Shown: positions 1-11,225 of the stretch, one piece after another | Layout of the letters: each line of letters starts with the position of its first letter | Numbering within the stretch: the stretch's first letter is position 1 | Assembly: GCF_900496995.4 (NCBI RefSeq) | Contig: NC_044006.1 | Location: 58,883,204-58,947,203 of the forward strand | Length of the DNA: 64,000 nucleotides | From: Aquila chrysaetos chrysaetos | Lineage: Eukaryota > Chordata > Aves > Accipitriformes > Accipitridae | Reading direction: 5' to 3' | Notes under the pieces: generated by a model | Seen by the model: the letters and a program-made list of their open reading frames with translations, nothing else | Told to the model about the DNA's origin: nothing | Databases searched by the model: none | Program-made: the position numbers and the translations under genes

Positions 1-3000
1 AATTTTGGAATCAGTTGCCTTTTTCCCTTTTGCAACACCTCCTTCTACTGTTGTGGTAGTTCGTAACATACAGATCCACCTATGGAACTAAAATGGTGGA
101 GAAAGGGTTGTGTTTGTGATTTTTTTTGCTTCCAGTCCTACCTTCTCTGAAATGCATGCAGATGTATTTATTTGCCCTATGATATAGCTCCTATTATGTG
201 CTTTGCACCTTTAAATGTGCGAAACATCATGTCTGCCTGGCAGGACCCTGAGATTCAAGATGGAAGAGAGACAGGCTTTGTTTTCTCTCTCATGGAGATT
301 TTGCATTCGGTCTTCCTTTACTGCTACATTGGCTTGTGGAGAGGGTTAGTAAACAACCCCGACCTGTTTCCCAGTTTCCTTACATTTTCTGTACACAAAG
401 AACAAAATGCACATTTTTCCCCTGCACGGGGAAATGCCAGGAAAGGAACATGTACAAAACCTCAGTGCGGGAAGCAGCGTCTCCTCCGCTGCAGAGCCTT
501 CTCGCAGCAGACAGGCAGGCTGAACGCTCGCATTTGAAACTGCAAAACAAAGAAAATAAACTAGCAGGCACACATTCTTGAGTGCCCAAGGACTATTTCT
601 GTTCCTCACCAACCTGCTCGCAGCCAGTACAATAATGAAGGCGTGCTGCTGTGTGGAGGCCCCATGCATATACGACTGCATTTTGCAGTTTAGGCATTTG
701 CCATTGCATTTTCAGATCGTTTCATTTTTCTACCTGATTTGTCCATATTCTAGAGTACAAGAAAGTAAGAATACTACGAAGGTCATGCTTCACCCGTGGT
801 AGGTTACTGGTTAAATTGGTTAAGCAATGATCTGATTTTGTAACTTGTTCCACATGAGCAAGTGAAGGGGCTGCAGCCAGCAGGGAGCGAAGCTCTGCTG
901 TGTCCGATGGGGTGCCTTTCCTGCGAGGTGACGAGTTTGGAGCCCTGAGTTTTTCAAGGATAAGTTTCCCTTTCCTCACTCTCACACGGGCTTCAGAAGC
1001 TGTATGGTGGCTGCTTTCTGAGGGGAGGTGAATCTAAGGCAAGCCAAAGTGAGTGAAGCCACATTAGTGTTCGGGTTTGTTTGTATGGTCAGAGGCTTAC
1101 CCATGCTGTCAGTTCTGATGAGTTCATGAAGAAGTTATGGCAATCTGTGGGGAGGCATCCAGGCTTTCAGATGAGGTGTGGACTGACTGTGGTTGGAGCT
1201 GCATTCTTTTTTCCCCCATACAAGTGACCTCCTTGGGAAAAAAAACCCAGGACTTATGTCAGAACAGTATTCTGCATTCATTTAATAGAGATGCAGCTGC
1301 CGTGTGTGTAGATGTATGTGTACATGGAATAGCAGCGTTCGTACCAACATCCTCCCTCAAGAATCCTGTTGCGGGAGGACAGTTATAAATAACTCTTTGG
1401 CCACTATAATTGTTCTGCCAGTACAAGCTGCCAGAGAAATACATTGACTCAGCACATGCCTGAACAAGATCCTTCCCCAGGCAGCACCTCCCACCACATA
1501 AACATCCCCACAAAGTTGTGTAGGTGCCTGGTGGGGCAGCGAGCCCCATCTGGCTGCTGCTGCAAGCTGGCATAAGCCAGGGCTGAATCAAAATTAAAGT
1601 TTGTAAAACATACGGAAGATTAAAAAAAAGCATTGCTTAGGCTAGTTAATACTTTTTCAGTACCCCCAGTTATAATTCTAACTACTGTTGCAAGAACTGC
1701 AAGTGCCTTTCCCCCCAGTGGTACTCTGGGTGTTTCTCATGGAGAAATGGATGTTCTTCTCCAGCCACTCGCACAGAGCCACACTGGTCTTTACTGAGCC
1801 AAGTAAGGTGATCTTGCATGTGTTCACTGACAAGTGGAACAAAATCGTCCCCCGTGCTAATGTTCTTAATGTCTGCTGCTACAGTGGTTTTTATGCCTCT
1901 TCTGCCTGCTACGGTCTTACCAAAGAAAACTCCCTGGCTCCATACCAGGTAGGAGGCTACAGTCCAATTTTTTGCTGCTGTTCCTGGAACGATATTAATT
2001 CTTTTTGATAATTACATGGGAGATTCTTTTTCTTATTTTAAAAATTACCTTAAAAATAATAATTAGGAAGCTGTCATTATTCTATTTTCAAAGCAGATTC
2101 TACATGGAATAAAGGACCTAGAGATGTGATTTGCTTTTTATCTTTTGGAGCACCAAAAGATGGCTATAAATGAATTCAAATGTAATTTTCATGAGAAAAT
2201 AATTCCTCTGTTATACAGACCCTATTTGCTGTACTTCTCAGGGCCTGTTTTACCTGTGTAATTTGAAATTATTCAGAAAAAAAACCTGCCTTTTTTGTTT
2301 GTGCAAATTTCAGTTCTGCCTTTTTATTCTGCTAATTCTGTGTCTGAGACTGCTTTTTCTACTATTATTAATTCCTACAAGTAATTGTAAAAGAATTATA
2401 TCTTCAGAATATCACTCTCTAACTTTCCAAGAACCTGTTTGAACATAGGCAGTATGTTCCCTTAACCACATGGCTCCATTTAAACCAGTACAATTGCTTG
2501 GTAGGTATGTAGGCATACTAGGGTGCTATTCTTACATTGCTGTATCTCTTTCTTCAGATGATGATGGCATAACATATACTAAGGCATCATACCTTTATAT
2601 GAGGAAAATTGCATATGCAGTAAATGTTTTACCAGTATAACTACTCTGGTAAAATAAAATTACACCCTGCCTAATTATAATGAAAGAATACCAGGGTGTA
2701 GACCAAGACTCACTGGTTAATTCTTTATTACAGTATGTTTCCAGCTGCAACAGAATTTAAATATCACATTTTCCATTGTGGGTTACTTTAATTTTTTTCC
2801 ATAATGTCACGGATTTATTATTTCTAAATGCAATGATGACATAAATTACAATGGGAACATTTTTATCTTTGCCCTGTCTTCAGTAGAGACAAACCTCTAT
2901 AAGTCAAACAGTGAGCATTCAGAAATGAGCTTATCTCTGAGGTTAAACAAGGTGTGGCAACCTTGACATGGGTGTCCTGCATCAAGAAAATGTCATTTTT

Positions 3001-3354
3001 TCCAGCCCCTAATAGTCGTCCTCATTCTGTAATGTGAAGATAGTTTTATAGCTGTGTATTTACATATTTTTAGCACAGTCATATACTTTGTTTTCAATGG
3101 AGATGTTATATTTAGAAGTTTCTCAAAATGTGGAGCATGTGTTAAATTTCTTTTGCGTAATCCATCAAGACTAATTTGATTTGAGACCAGTGCCTTTTTT
3201 TTCCCCCCCATCTGTTTGGAAAAGTGCAGTTGTAAAGACATCAGTCATGTAACACTTTCTGTGAAACAGCTTTACTGACAGTTGGGAGTTGTCAGTAACC
3301 ATGTGGATTTCAAGCTCTCAGTCTGGCTATGATGAGAAAAACCCCCTGACACAT
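1..3354. other. Intergenic, no supported feature
   Basis: This is unique-looking, moderately AT-rich sequence. Reading frames of up to 124 codons occur on both strands, but none resembles a known protein, overlaps a recognisable domain, or has a coherent exon structure. Confidence 0.6.
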
Positions 3355-3357
3355 AAT

Positions 3358-3450
3358 TTCCACAGAGCCACAGAATTTAAGGCCGGAAAGACCCAGCGTG
3401 ATCATCTAGCTGACCTCCCGCTTAGGCAACCCAGGGATAAGTCATGTTTC
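3358..3450 (-). repeat. Ancient CR1 LINE 3'-end fragment
   Basis: The stretch with GAATTTAAGGCCGGAAAG and GATCATCTAGCTGACCTCC, read on the plus strand, is the antisense of the 3' end of an old sauropsid CR1 family: gaggtcag...tagatgatcac...ccttaaattc on the sense strand. It is diverged, short and 5'-truncated, and has no coding content. Confidence 0.55.
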
Positions 3451-3839
3451 AAGCCTAATAGCTGCAGAAAACACCAGCTTTTGGGACAAACGTACACTCA
3501 ATTTAATAGCATTTGCTCGTCAGTCAGCAGTAATTTATTTCAATAGTTAATGACTGTTATTTAGTTCATATATATGTTGTGTACATAACTGTGGCTTGTT
3601 TCTGTTTCAACTGATCTAGCTTCAACTTCCAACCTTTGGGAAAGCTTTAAGAGATGCTGTATCTGTGTTCCTTGTCTAAATGCGCAGAGACCAAAGCCTG
3701 TGTTGGGTGAGGGTAGAATAGGCAGATGCTCCAGGCAGCAAATTGCTGGAAGCAGCAAAACAGATCTGCAGAGGGAAAACCATGTCCCTGCTGCCCGTGC
3801 CCACAGCCCCGCTTTGAGTTTGCTCCCTCAGCACTGGGG

Positions 3840-3912
3840 CAGAGGCAGGAGCAGGGCTTGCAGGGCTTGGCATGGGCTTGCAGGGCTTGACACAGGCTCG
3901 CAGGGCTTGCTG
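3840..3912. repeat. Short degenerate tandem repeat (GCAGGGCTTG units)
   Basis: The decamer GCAGGGCTTG recurs four times within 70 bp (GGGCTTGCAGGGCTTGGCATG and similar), with variable spacing. It looks like a small GC-rich minisatellite. No function can be read from it. Confidence 0.6.
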
Positions 3913-4711
3913 GCCCTGCCTGTGTGTGGGAGGTGAAGGAAAACACGCCACAGTGCCTGTAAAAGCTCTTTCCCTTTCAACTAGGAAGCAGCAAAACTCA
4001 GGTTTGCCCTTATGCCGCTGAGAAATGTGCAATTACCTCTCTTCGAACCAGTGCAGAAATCTCCATTATGTTCACTTTTGAAAAGCTACCATACTGAAAT
4101 GTTTCAGTCTCTCACCATAAGACATTTTGTACCCTCTAAGACTCTCTCCTTTTCATTTGTATTCTGCTCAGGAGGTGGCCAGCAGAACAGCCCACGAGGG
4201 CTGATGTCAGAGGTGACGTAACCTACTGTGTCACACTTGGCGTTTCCTTTTATCCTTGTTGGTGTGCACCGATCTTTGTATATTAGCTCCTTTTGTGACA
4301 GCAATATGCTCTGCAAATTCAAATTCATTTACTGTGCTCACCAAGTCTTTTTCCCTAACCTCTGCTGATCAGCATGGCACCTCTTCTGCTGTAAATCTTA
4401 CATCGTTGTAAATGTCTGAGCTTGCTTTTGGCTGCATTGGAAAGCTTAGGGTTTCACTGTGCCAATGCAAATGATCAAGTTGACTCTTTGGGTTGCAATC
4501 TTTCCTCCTTGTTATTTACTGTTCCCCCGATCTTGGAGTTTTTTGAAACATTACTCAGGAATCACTGTATAGTTTCTCCTAGTGCAGTGCAAAAACAGGA
4601 AATAGTGCATATTCCGCTACCCTCTTCTTGCAAATTGGAAACAAATCCACTTAATCTTATTTATAATCATATTTTGTTAACATTTCATACAGTTATTATT
4701 TCAGTTAGTTA

Positions 4712-6745
4712 ATTGTAGAATCAAGGGACCTCTGGAGTTCATCTAGTCCAACACCCTGCTTGAAATGGGGCTGTCACCAGCACTGGACGAGGTCAGCCAT
4801 GGTCCAGCTAAATCTTGAAATATCTCCAGCGGCAGAAGTTCCATAACCTCTCTGGGCAACCTGTTTCAGGGTTACACTGCCTCCTGGTGAACATGTCTTC
4901 TCATGTCCATACCTCAGCTTGTGGCCGCTGGCCCCTTTTACAGCCTCTAGCACTAAGAAGACAAGTTTGGCTCTTGTCTGCGTACCTGCCCTTCAAAGAG
5001 CTGTGGGCAGCTGTTCCAGCAGCCCTTAGCCTCCACTTGATCAGACTAAACAAGCACAGCTCCCTCAGCTCCTCTCACATCCCTCCAGGCGTCTCAGTAA
5101 CCCTCCACTGGACCCTTTCCAGTTTCTCCACGCCCCTCTTGGACTGCTGGACCCAAAGATTGGGTGCAAAGCTGAAGAGAGTGAGATAATAACTTCCTTC
5201 AGTTTTCTGGCCACTGCCTTCCTAATGTAGCCCGGGATGTGACATGCCCTGTTCAGATGAGAGGACACTGGTGACTCACATTTGGCCTTGTGCCCTCTGT
5301 AATCCCCAGCTCCTTTTCACCAGGATGACCCTTCAGCGAGGTGCTTCCCAGCCTGTAACGGATCATGTTTCCTTGCTGAACCTCACGAGGTGTCTGTTGG
5401 CCCAGATCTCAAGTTTATAAAGGAGCCTCTGCATTGAAGCTTTGCTGTTTGTCAGTCCAGACAGTTTAAGTCATCAACAAATCTGACTGTGTCATCATCA
5501 AGGTTGCTGATGAGGATGCTGAACAATGTGGATCTCAGTACTGACCCTTTGGGTGCTCCTCTGGTAGCTGGTGACCTGCCAGGCATCACCTGCCAGTTTT
5601 CAGCCTCTCTTACAGTCTGTCTTTTTAGGCCACACCCTCTGAGCTTCCGAATGATGATGTTGTGTGAGATGGCGTCAAAGCCTTACTAATGTCGGGGTAG
5701 ATTACACCCAGCGCTTTCATCTTCTTCACACATTCAGTGATTTCATCTTAGAAAGCAGGCCGGTTGGTCAGGTTCAGTTTGCCATCAGTAAATCCATACA
5801 AACTTGTCCTTTATGGCCTTGGAAGTGGATCCCAAGAGGGACACACTCACTGATCTTCTTGTGACTGAGATGCTGCTCACCAGCAGATAGTTCCCCAGTT
5901 TCCTTTCTCGCCTTTTTCAAGATAGATGAAGCGTTAGACTTTTTCCAGCCACCAGGGACTTCCCCAGTCACTGCAGTTGTCACAGACAGTAGACAGCAGT
6001 CTCACAATCACATTGGCCACTTCTTTCAGGAAACGGGTGCTGTCCCTCATGTCCATCTCTTGCACGCTCCCTTTTTGCATCTGGTTTCATCAAGAAGATG
6101 CTCCCGTTGCCAATCAGGTCTTCTGTCAAAATTTTATCTTCCTGCACAGAAGGATTGTTTTTTGCTGAGCTCTCAGTAAGATCTCTTTAAAAATCATTCA
6201 GGTCTTCTGGGCACGTTTCCACCTCATGGTTGCATCCCAGGGGATTTTATTTAGCAACTCCCTGAGTAAACTGAAGTTTCTTCTTCTGAAATCCAAAGTC
6301 GTAACTCTGTCATTACCTTCCCAGCCTTCTTCTAGATCCTGAATTCAGTTACGGTGACAGAAGATAAGCCCAGGCTGATACTGTGACCATGTTCACCACT
6401 GGCAAGACAAGCAGACCGTAACCCCCAGCTGGCCCCTCCAGCATTCACGTGATGAAATTACCACTAGCACAGTGTAAAAAGCTCCTGGATTGCCTGCTCA
6501 ATGCTGTGTTGCACTTCCAGCAGATGCCTGGATGGTTGAAATCCTCCATAAGGATCAGGGTTGGTAAGAAGGACACTTCTGCCCGTTGTCTGTAGAAAGC
6601 CCCGTTCACGGGCTCCTCCTGGTCAGGCGTGCTGTGAGAGGCTGCCCCATCTCCAGCAGGACTGTCCTCTCTGCTCCTCACCTAGAGAATCCCCTGGCCT
6701 CAGCTTTCCTGCTGGAGCTTGGTACAGTCAGGGAGCTCCTTAACA
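4712..6745 (-). mobile_element. CR1 LINE, 5'-truncated copy with endonuclease and reverse-transcriptase remnants
   Basis: This 2.0 kb antisense retrotransposon copy has its 3' end on the left (TAGAATCAAGGGACCTCTGG, the usual CR1 tail region). On the minus strand, decayed but clear ORF2 pieces run from right to left. The endonuclease comes first: DQEEPVNGAFYRQ, then MEDFNHPGICWKCNTA near 6460-6610. The RT palm segment KGSVLRSTLFSILI lies at about 5500-5545. A C-terminal segment, GYIRKAVARKLKEVI near 5180-5240, is followed by the tail. Several frameshifts and stops break the frame, so it is dead. About half of a full CR1 is present. Confidence 0.9.
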
Positions 6746-6936
6746 CAGAACACAACTCACATCATTCATGTTTGATTCACTGTGATTCACATCATCTTGA
6801 TTCATTTTGAATCTCTTGATTCATATCATTCTTGCTTCCTAATCAAGATGTCGCTGATCTTTAACCTTACAGTCAAATGCAGTTGAAGATAAGAAATCTA
6901 ATTCCTCTTCTTACTATCTGGGCTTGGTATAAAACT

Positions 6937-6986
<50 letters not shown>

Positions 6987-6987
6987 T
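6937..6987. repeat. (TAA)n microsatellite
   Basis: About 17 uninterrupted TAA/ATT units. It produces poly-isoleucine stretches in spurious reading frames on both strands. It is likely length-polymorphic. Confidence 0.97.
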
Positions 6988-6999
6988 ACATGTATTTCT

Positions 7000-8639
7000 T
7001 TATCCTCAAGCTCTTTGAACCTGACCTGCACAGAATTTAGTGTTCTCCAAGTCAAGACATTTGCACATGATGACATGAGAAAATGGAGCTGTATTTGCCA
7101 TAGAGCACTGCATTTGCACCCTAGCATGGTGCAGCTGTGAAGGTGGAAGGTATTAGAAGGGGATGTGAGCAAATCTTTGCGGTAATGAAAGTACCACACC
7201 AACATTAACATCAGGCTGAACAAGCAGAATTTTTTTCTTTATTGGTTAATCCCCCAAAGCCCCAAACAATCATGCAAAGAATAGACTCTTTTGAATGAAA
7301 GTCACACATTAACTTTATGTTTATATTTTGCTTCCACTCCAGTTGAGTGGTTTTTTTCCTCCTTCTCCCATTCATTCATTTAACCAGGAATTTGTGTAAA
7401 AGAAGAACACAAGTGAGGATTATAATTTTTTTTTTAAAGCAGAAAGCTTGATGCAGAACTTGGGCTGTTCCTGTTGCCAGAAGGTGCAGCAGCCTGGCTG
7501 CACGGTGACTCATGGCCCTGTGCCACATCGCAAATAATGCTCTTATTAATCTCTCCAGGCTTTGTTCTGGCCCCCCTCCTAGCGGTGTCTGATTTCATGG
7601 TGCGGCGTAGCCAAAGGTCAGATAAACTACATGATGGCCAGAGCTGCTACTGAAGAAGGAAATCGGAAATGCCTCTCCCAGCAGTTTCAGCAACGAGAAT
7701 GGAGAGAAAAATAATTTCTTTTACTATTATCCTGCCTGATGTGTCATCTCGTATTGCTGTTTCAGTAGAGGAAAGCTGTGGTACAGCAGTAACGCAGGGA
7801 AGCAGCCAAGCCCAGCTCTGTTGCAAATGCTTCTGGGTCTGCCCGGTTCAGTACATTTTTTTCAGCAAAAATGTTCTTTCTTTAGGTGTTTGATCATTTG
7901 CAACAACTGACAGTCCCAAGCTAAAAAAGATGCTGAGCTTTGTCTCTAACTGAGCTGATGTCATTGACTGATTCATTAATTACCCACTTTTCCCCAGATT
8001 TGATTCAACATACTGTTCACAAAGAGATAACCAGTCACAAATTAGTCAAGCTAAGTTTGATGTGCTTAGTGACAGGGCCGTTTTTTTGTTACCAGTTTCA
8101 GATGAGTGATTACTCCTGTGAAACTAGCAAGTGCTTCTTGCAAGTTGTTTCTTTTCCTCCATAGCTACCCAAAGTGTTTTTATTCAAATGAAATGGAGCC
8201 CATACGCACTGGGCTGGAGCGCTTTGCGAGCAGCTAGCACGGCCAGATCAAATACGTATGCTTACTGTAAACGTCGCATGGTTTTCCTTGCTCTCCTTTG
8301 AACCAAGCTGTCTGTGGTTTCTGGTGACTGCTGCCTTTCTGCTCTCGGCTCTGGGTAACACTGACACATATAGGACTTATCTAGAAAAAGAGAGAGGAGC
8401 AGAAGACAACATCACTTCCTGCACACACGGTCCTGTCCGTTTCTATCAAAGGTTGAGACCTCATCAAAGCTCCTTTCAAGAAGCCCCCTGGGTCATATTT
8501 GAATGATTTTGGGGTCGAGGGGACCTACCTTTGGCCAGAGAGATGCAGGAGAGCAGTAAGATCATTCTTCTAAAGCTTCATAATTTCATGGACAAGCATT
8601 GGAATTCCAGCCTTGTATTATGACCTTCAAAATCACATT
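7000..8639. other. Intergenic, no supported feature
   Basis: Unique-looking AT-rich sequence with no recognisable gene, RNA or repeat family. Short frames such as the one at 8258-8506 have no family resemblance. Confidence 0.55.
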
Positions 8640-9610
8640 TGGGCAAGCCTGTGGCGTGCGGGGCTGTGTTTTCGCCCTGTCACGCGAAGACGCGCCAGCC
8701 CAGCTCTCCATCGCTGGGCGAGGGCCTTCCCTTGCAGCAGGGCTCCCGCCGCCCACGTGGGCACAGGGCTGCTGCGGACCCAGCAGTGGTTTCTTCCCAA
8801 CTCGAGCACATGTCAGTGATTGCACAAAGCACGGAAGAGTGGCGAGACCGATCCAAATGGCCTGCGTTAAACCCGACCTGCGCGACAGCCGGGGCCGGGT
8901 GAGGCTTTGCGGTGATCAGATTTTGAGGGGAATAGCCCCCAGCTCACCGCCCCGTTCCTCACCCTGAAGCTCACCCCGTTTCTGCACGTCAGCTCACTTG
9001 CTGCACCACGGGCTGTGGCAGGGACTGGGGAGGTGTCAGCAAGGGCCAGCCCTTCTGTCTCAGCCTCCGGTGTCCCCTTTTGTCACCGCCTGTCCCTGAT
9101 GGGTCTCCTATTAACCCGATGGCTGGCTGGTGGCAAATTGTGGGGGAGCCCTGCCCTCTTTGGTTCGCTTACCCAGGGGGGTTTACTTTGCGGAGAGCGG
9201 TTATTACTGGTCCGCTTTTGTTCTTTGTCATTGGTCCTGCCTTATTTTTACGTGGATTAACTGTTAATAATAATGTGAAGCATTAAGCTTTGGCAACCAG
9301 CTGAGCTCTGCACAAATCCGAGGACAACGCGGCCGCTGGCACAAGGCTGCTGGCCACCGCGGCAGGCGGCCGGACGCGCCGAGTGCTCGGTTCGGTGGCC
9401 GGCATGAGCGGCCGCTTCCCGCCGAGGCGGGAGGGAAGGGCAGCCCAGCACATGCCGGCTGGCGCAGGGGTCAGCGCCGGCCCGGCTCCTCTTCGGCCCC
9501 GGGCTTCTCCCAGTGCTGCCCTTCGGGGCTCCTTCCCGCTCTCCCCGGATCCTCGTCATCCCTCAGGAAGGTGGCGGGAGGAGGGGGGAGCGGAGGGATG
9601 AGAGCTGGCT
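8640..9610. promoter_or_regulatory. GC-rich/CpG-rich block, densest at 9290-9610
   Basis: CpG dinucleotides rise sharply over the flanks, with two NotI-type GCGGCCGC sites near 9329 and 9409 and many GGCCGG and CGCCG words. No credible protein is encoded: the overlapping frames on both strands are low-complexity Arg/Pro/Ala/Gly. A CpG island next to an AT-rich conserved-looking block suggests a promoter or enhancer. There is no direct evidence of transcription. Confidence 0.45.
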
Positions 9611-9654
9611 TTGCTCATAAACGCCGCTGCTGTGGAGAGAGGCACCGCCACGGG

Positions 9655-10165
9655 AATGTAGATGGACAGGCAGAGGTGATTAATAGTGATACATATTATT
9701 TTAATTGAGTCATGTTTGGCCTCTCGCTTTTGTCAGTACTCGATTTTTTTGCTATTGTTACGGTGTGAATTCGGAATTAATGTAAAGTATAATAAGAATC
9801 CCTCAGCTGGCAAATGCAGACAAGACTGAAAATTAAAATGCTATGTAAATCTCACAAGATTAGGGCATAAACTGCAGCAGGCAGTGGAATGGCTGAAGCT
9901 TGAAGATGCTGGAAAAACCTCTCTCCACATTATTCCTGATAATACAAAATCAATTTACATTGAATGCATTTTTTCCAAATAACCATCCACCACATGCTAT
10001 TTGATATTTCTAATGAATGCAGAAATTGGATCTCAATACATTCCAGGGACATATTCTGCAGAGGTTTTATTAGTTCTAAAAATACTTTGTGGCATCGGAG
10101 TACTTTTTGTCATTAAAATTGCCAGGTTTTGTGATACAGATACCGTGGAATTGTAATTAAAACGC
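9655..10165. promoter_or_regulatory. Candidate conserved noncoding element (AT-rich, homeodomain-type motifs)
   Basis: A sharply bounded 500 bp AT-rich block sits between GC-rich sequences. It is dense with TAAT/ATTA cores (GTGATTAATAGTG, TTTTAATTGAGTCATG, AATTAATG, CATTAAAATTG) and a POU-like TATGTAAAT. It has no long frame and no repeat-family hallmark. The composition and sharp edges resemble vertebrate developmental enhancers, but conservation is inferred and was not measured. Confidence 0.35.
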
Positions 10166-11137
10166 TGCGGCGCTGGCAGTGGCAGCATTTTGTTTTGAAA
10201 TCCCAGGTTCTCTCCAATGGCTTTTGAACCACCGTTTATGAGATCTTACCACGCTCCCGCCTTCACCCCAGCTGTGGCTGGGAGAACGGCAGCCGGCAGC
10301 AGCCCACTGTAAGGCAGGATGGTGAGGGCGCACAGGACCAAGGGAGGTGGCGGCCAGACTCACGGACAGCACTGAACTCATGCGTACGGCTCTTCCTCGG
10401 GGCCACCGCGTCCTTCCCTGGTGCCCCTGAAGAAAAGGCAACAACGAGCGATTAGAGGAGTTTCTCCCAGGTCGGATGCAGAGTACGTTCAGGGCTGCGA
10501 ACGCCGCAGGGTCCCACACGTGGCGGAAGCCGTTCACCTCGCGCCCTGGGGGGCTGCTTCTCCCAGAAGTCCCAGCAAATCCCATTGAAATGAAGGCATC
10601 TAGCACGTGGAGGGGGAGAAATCCCAAAGGGCCTGACGAGGAGATAAGACCTCAAGCGCTGCAGTGCAGCCTGGGCTCACCATCCCTCTGACAACCTAGA
10701 TGGCTGCCGAGATGAAGCCGCGCTGGCAGTGCGGAGGCTGGATTGCGCTGGGGTTGGGGAAAACGCTGCAGAGCCCTCTGCTTGTAGGTCACCAGCTTAA
10801 ATCTGCCTCGAGTTATGAGGAGGTGGAAGTCCCCGCGCTTTTGACAGTTGCTTGGAGCTCCATCTGCAGCACTGTTGGGGAAAATATCATTTCTCCCGCG
10901 CCGAAGCCAGCCCCAAGCCATTAATTCGCAGTGGCGGCGGGAGAGCGATCTGGCGCGCTGCAGAATCTGACCCACCGTGCGGCAAGAAAGCTCGGCCGGC
11001 TCCCGGAGAGATGGGCCTGGGGCTCCCAGCGGGCCTGTGTCAAGCAAGAGCTATTTCTGACGTGCCAAAAGATGTTTTTTATCTCTGCAGATTAAAGCCA
11101 GCCTGAGCGCAGAGCTTCCCTGGAAGTAGGCCTCTCC
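10166..11137. other. Moderately GC-rich intergenic block
   Basis: Mixed sequence with scattered CpGs. Frames exist on both strands (for example 10157-10627 and 10652-11047), but they overlap one another and show no domain. I see no repeat or RNA gene. Confidence 0.45.
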
Positions 11138-11225
11138 GTGCGGTCTTGGGCGGTCGGGCAGCCCCCCCCCCCATGACTCAGCTTCCTCGTCTCGGGAATT
11201 AGGATAATAATATCTGCCCGTGGGA
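11138..11225 (+). repeat. MIR-like SINE relic
   Basis: The order of words matches the conserved centre and 3' part of tetrapod MIR elements: GGTCTTGGGCGG (MIR gaccttgggcaa), then GACTCAGCTTCCTCGTCT (MIR cctcagtttcctcatct), then AGGATAATAATATCTGCC (MIR ggataataatagtacc). A C run (11162-11172) has expanded inside it. It is old and diverged. Confidence 0.5.

Noticed and set aside
1688..2008. A 106-codon plus-strand frame rich in Cys and aromatic residues
   Set aside because: No known family, no upstream promoter or splice signals, and length expected by chance in a window this size.
6445..6681. A 78-codon minus-strand frame with a DFNHP motif
   Set aside because: It is the endonuclease region of the CR1 copy at 4712-6745 and is not a host nuclease.
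6873..7223. Frames with long poly-isoleucine runs
   Set aside because: They are translations of the TAA microsatellite.
8599..8967. Overlapping plus and minus frames of 70-120 codons
   Set aside because: They compete on both strands in GC-rich sequence with no family resemblance or exon signals.
10157..10627. A 156-codon minus-strand frame
   Set aside because: No recognisable domain, overlapping frames on both strands, and no splice context.
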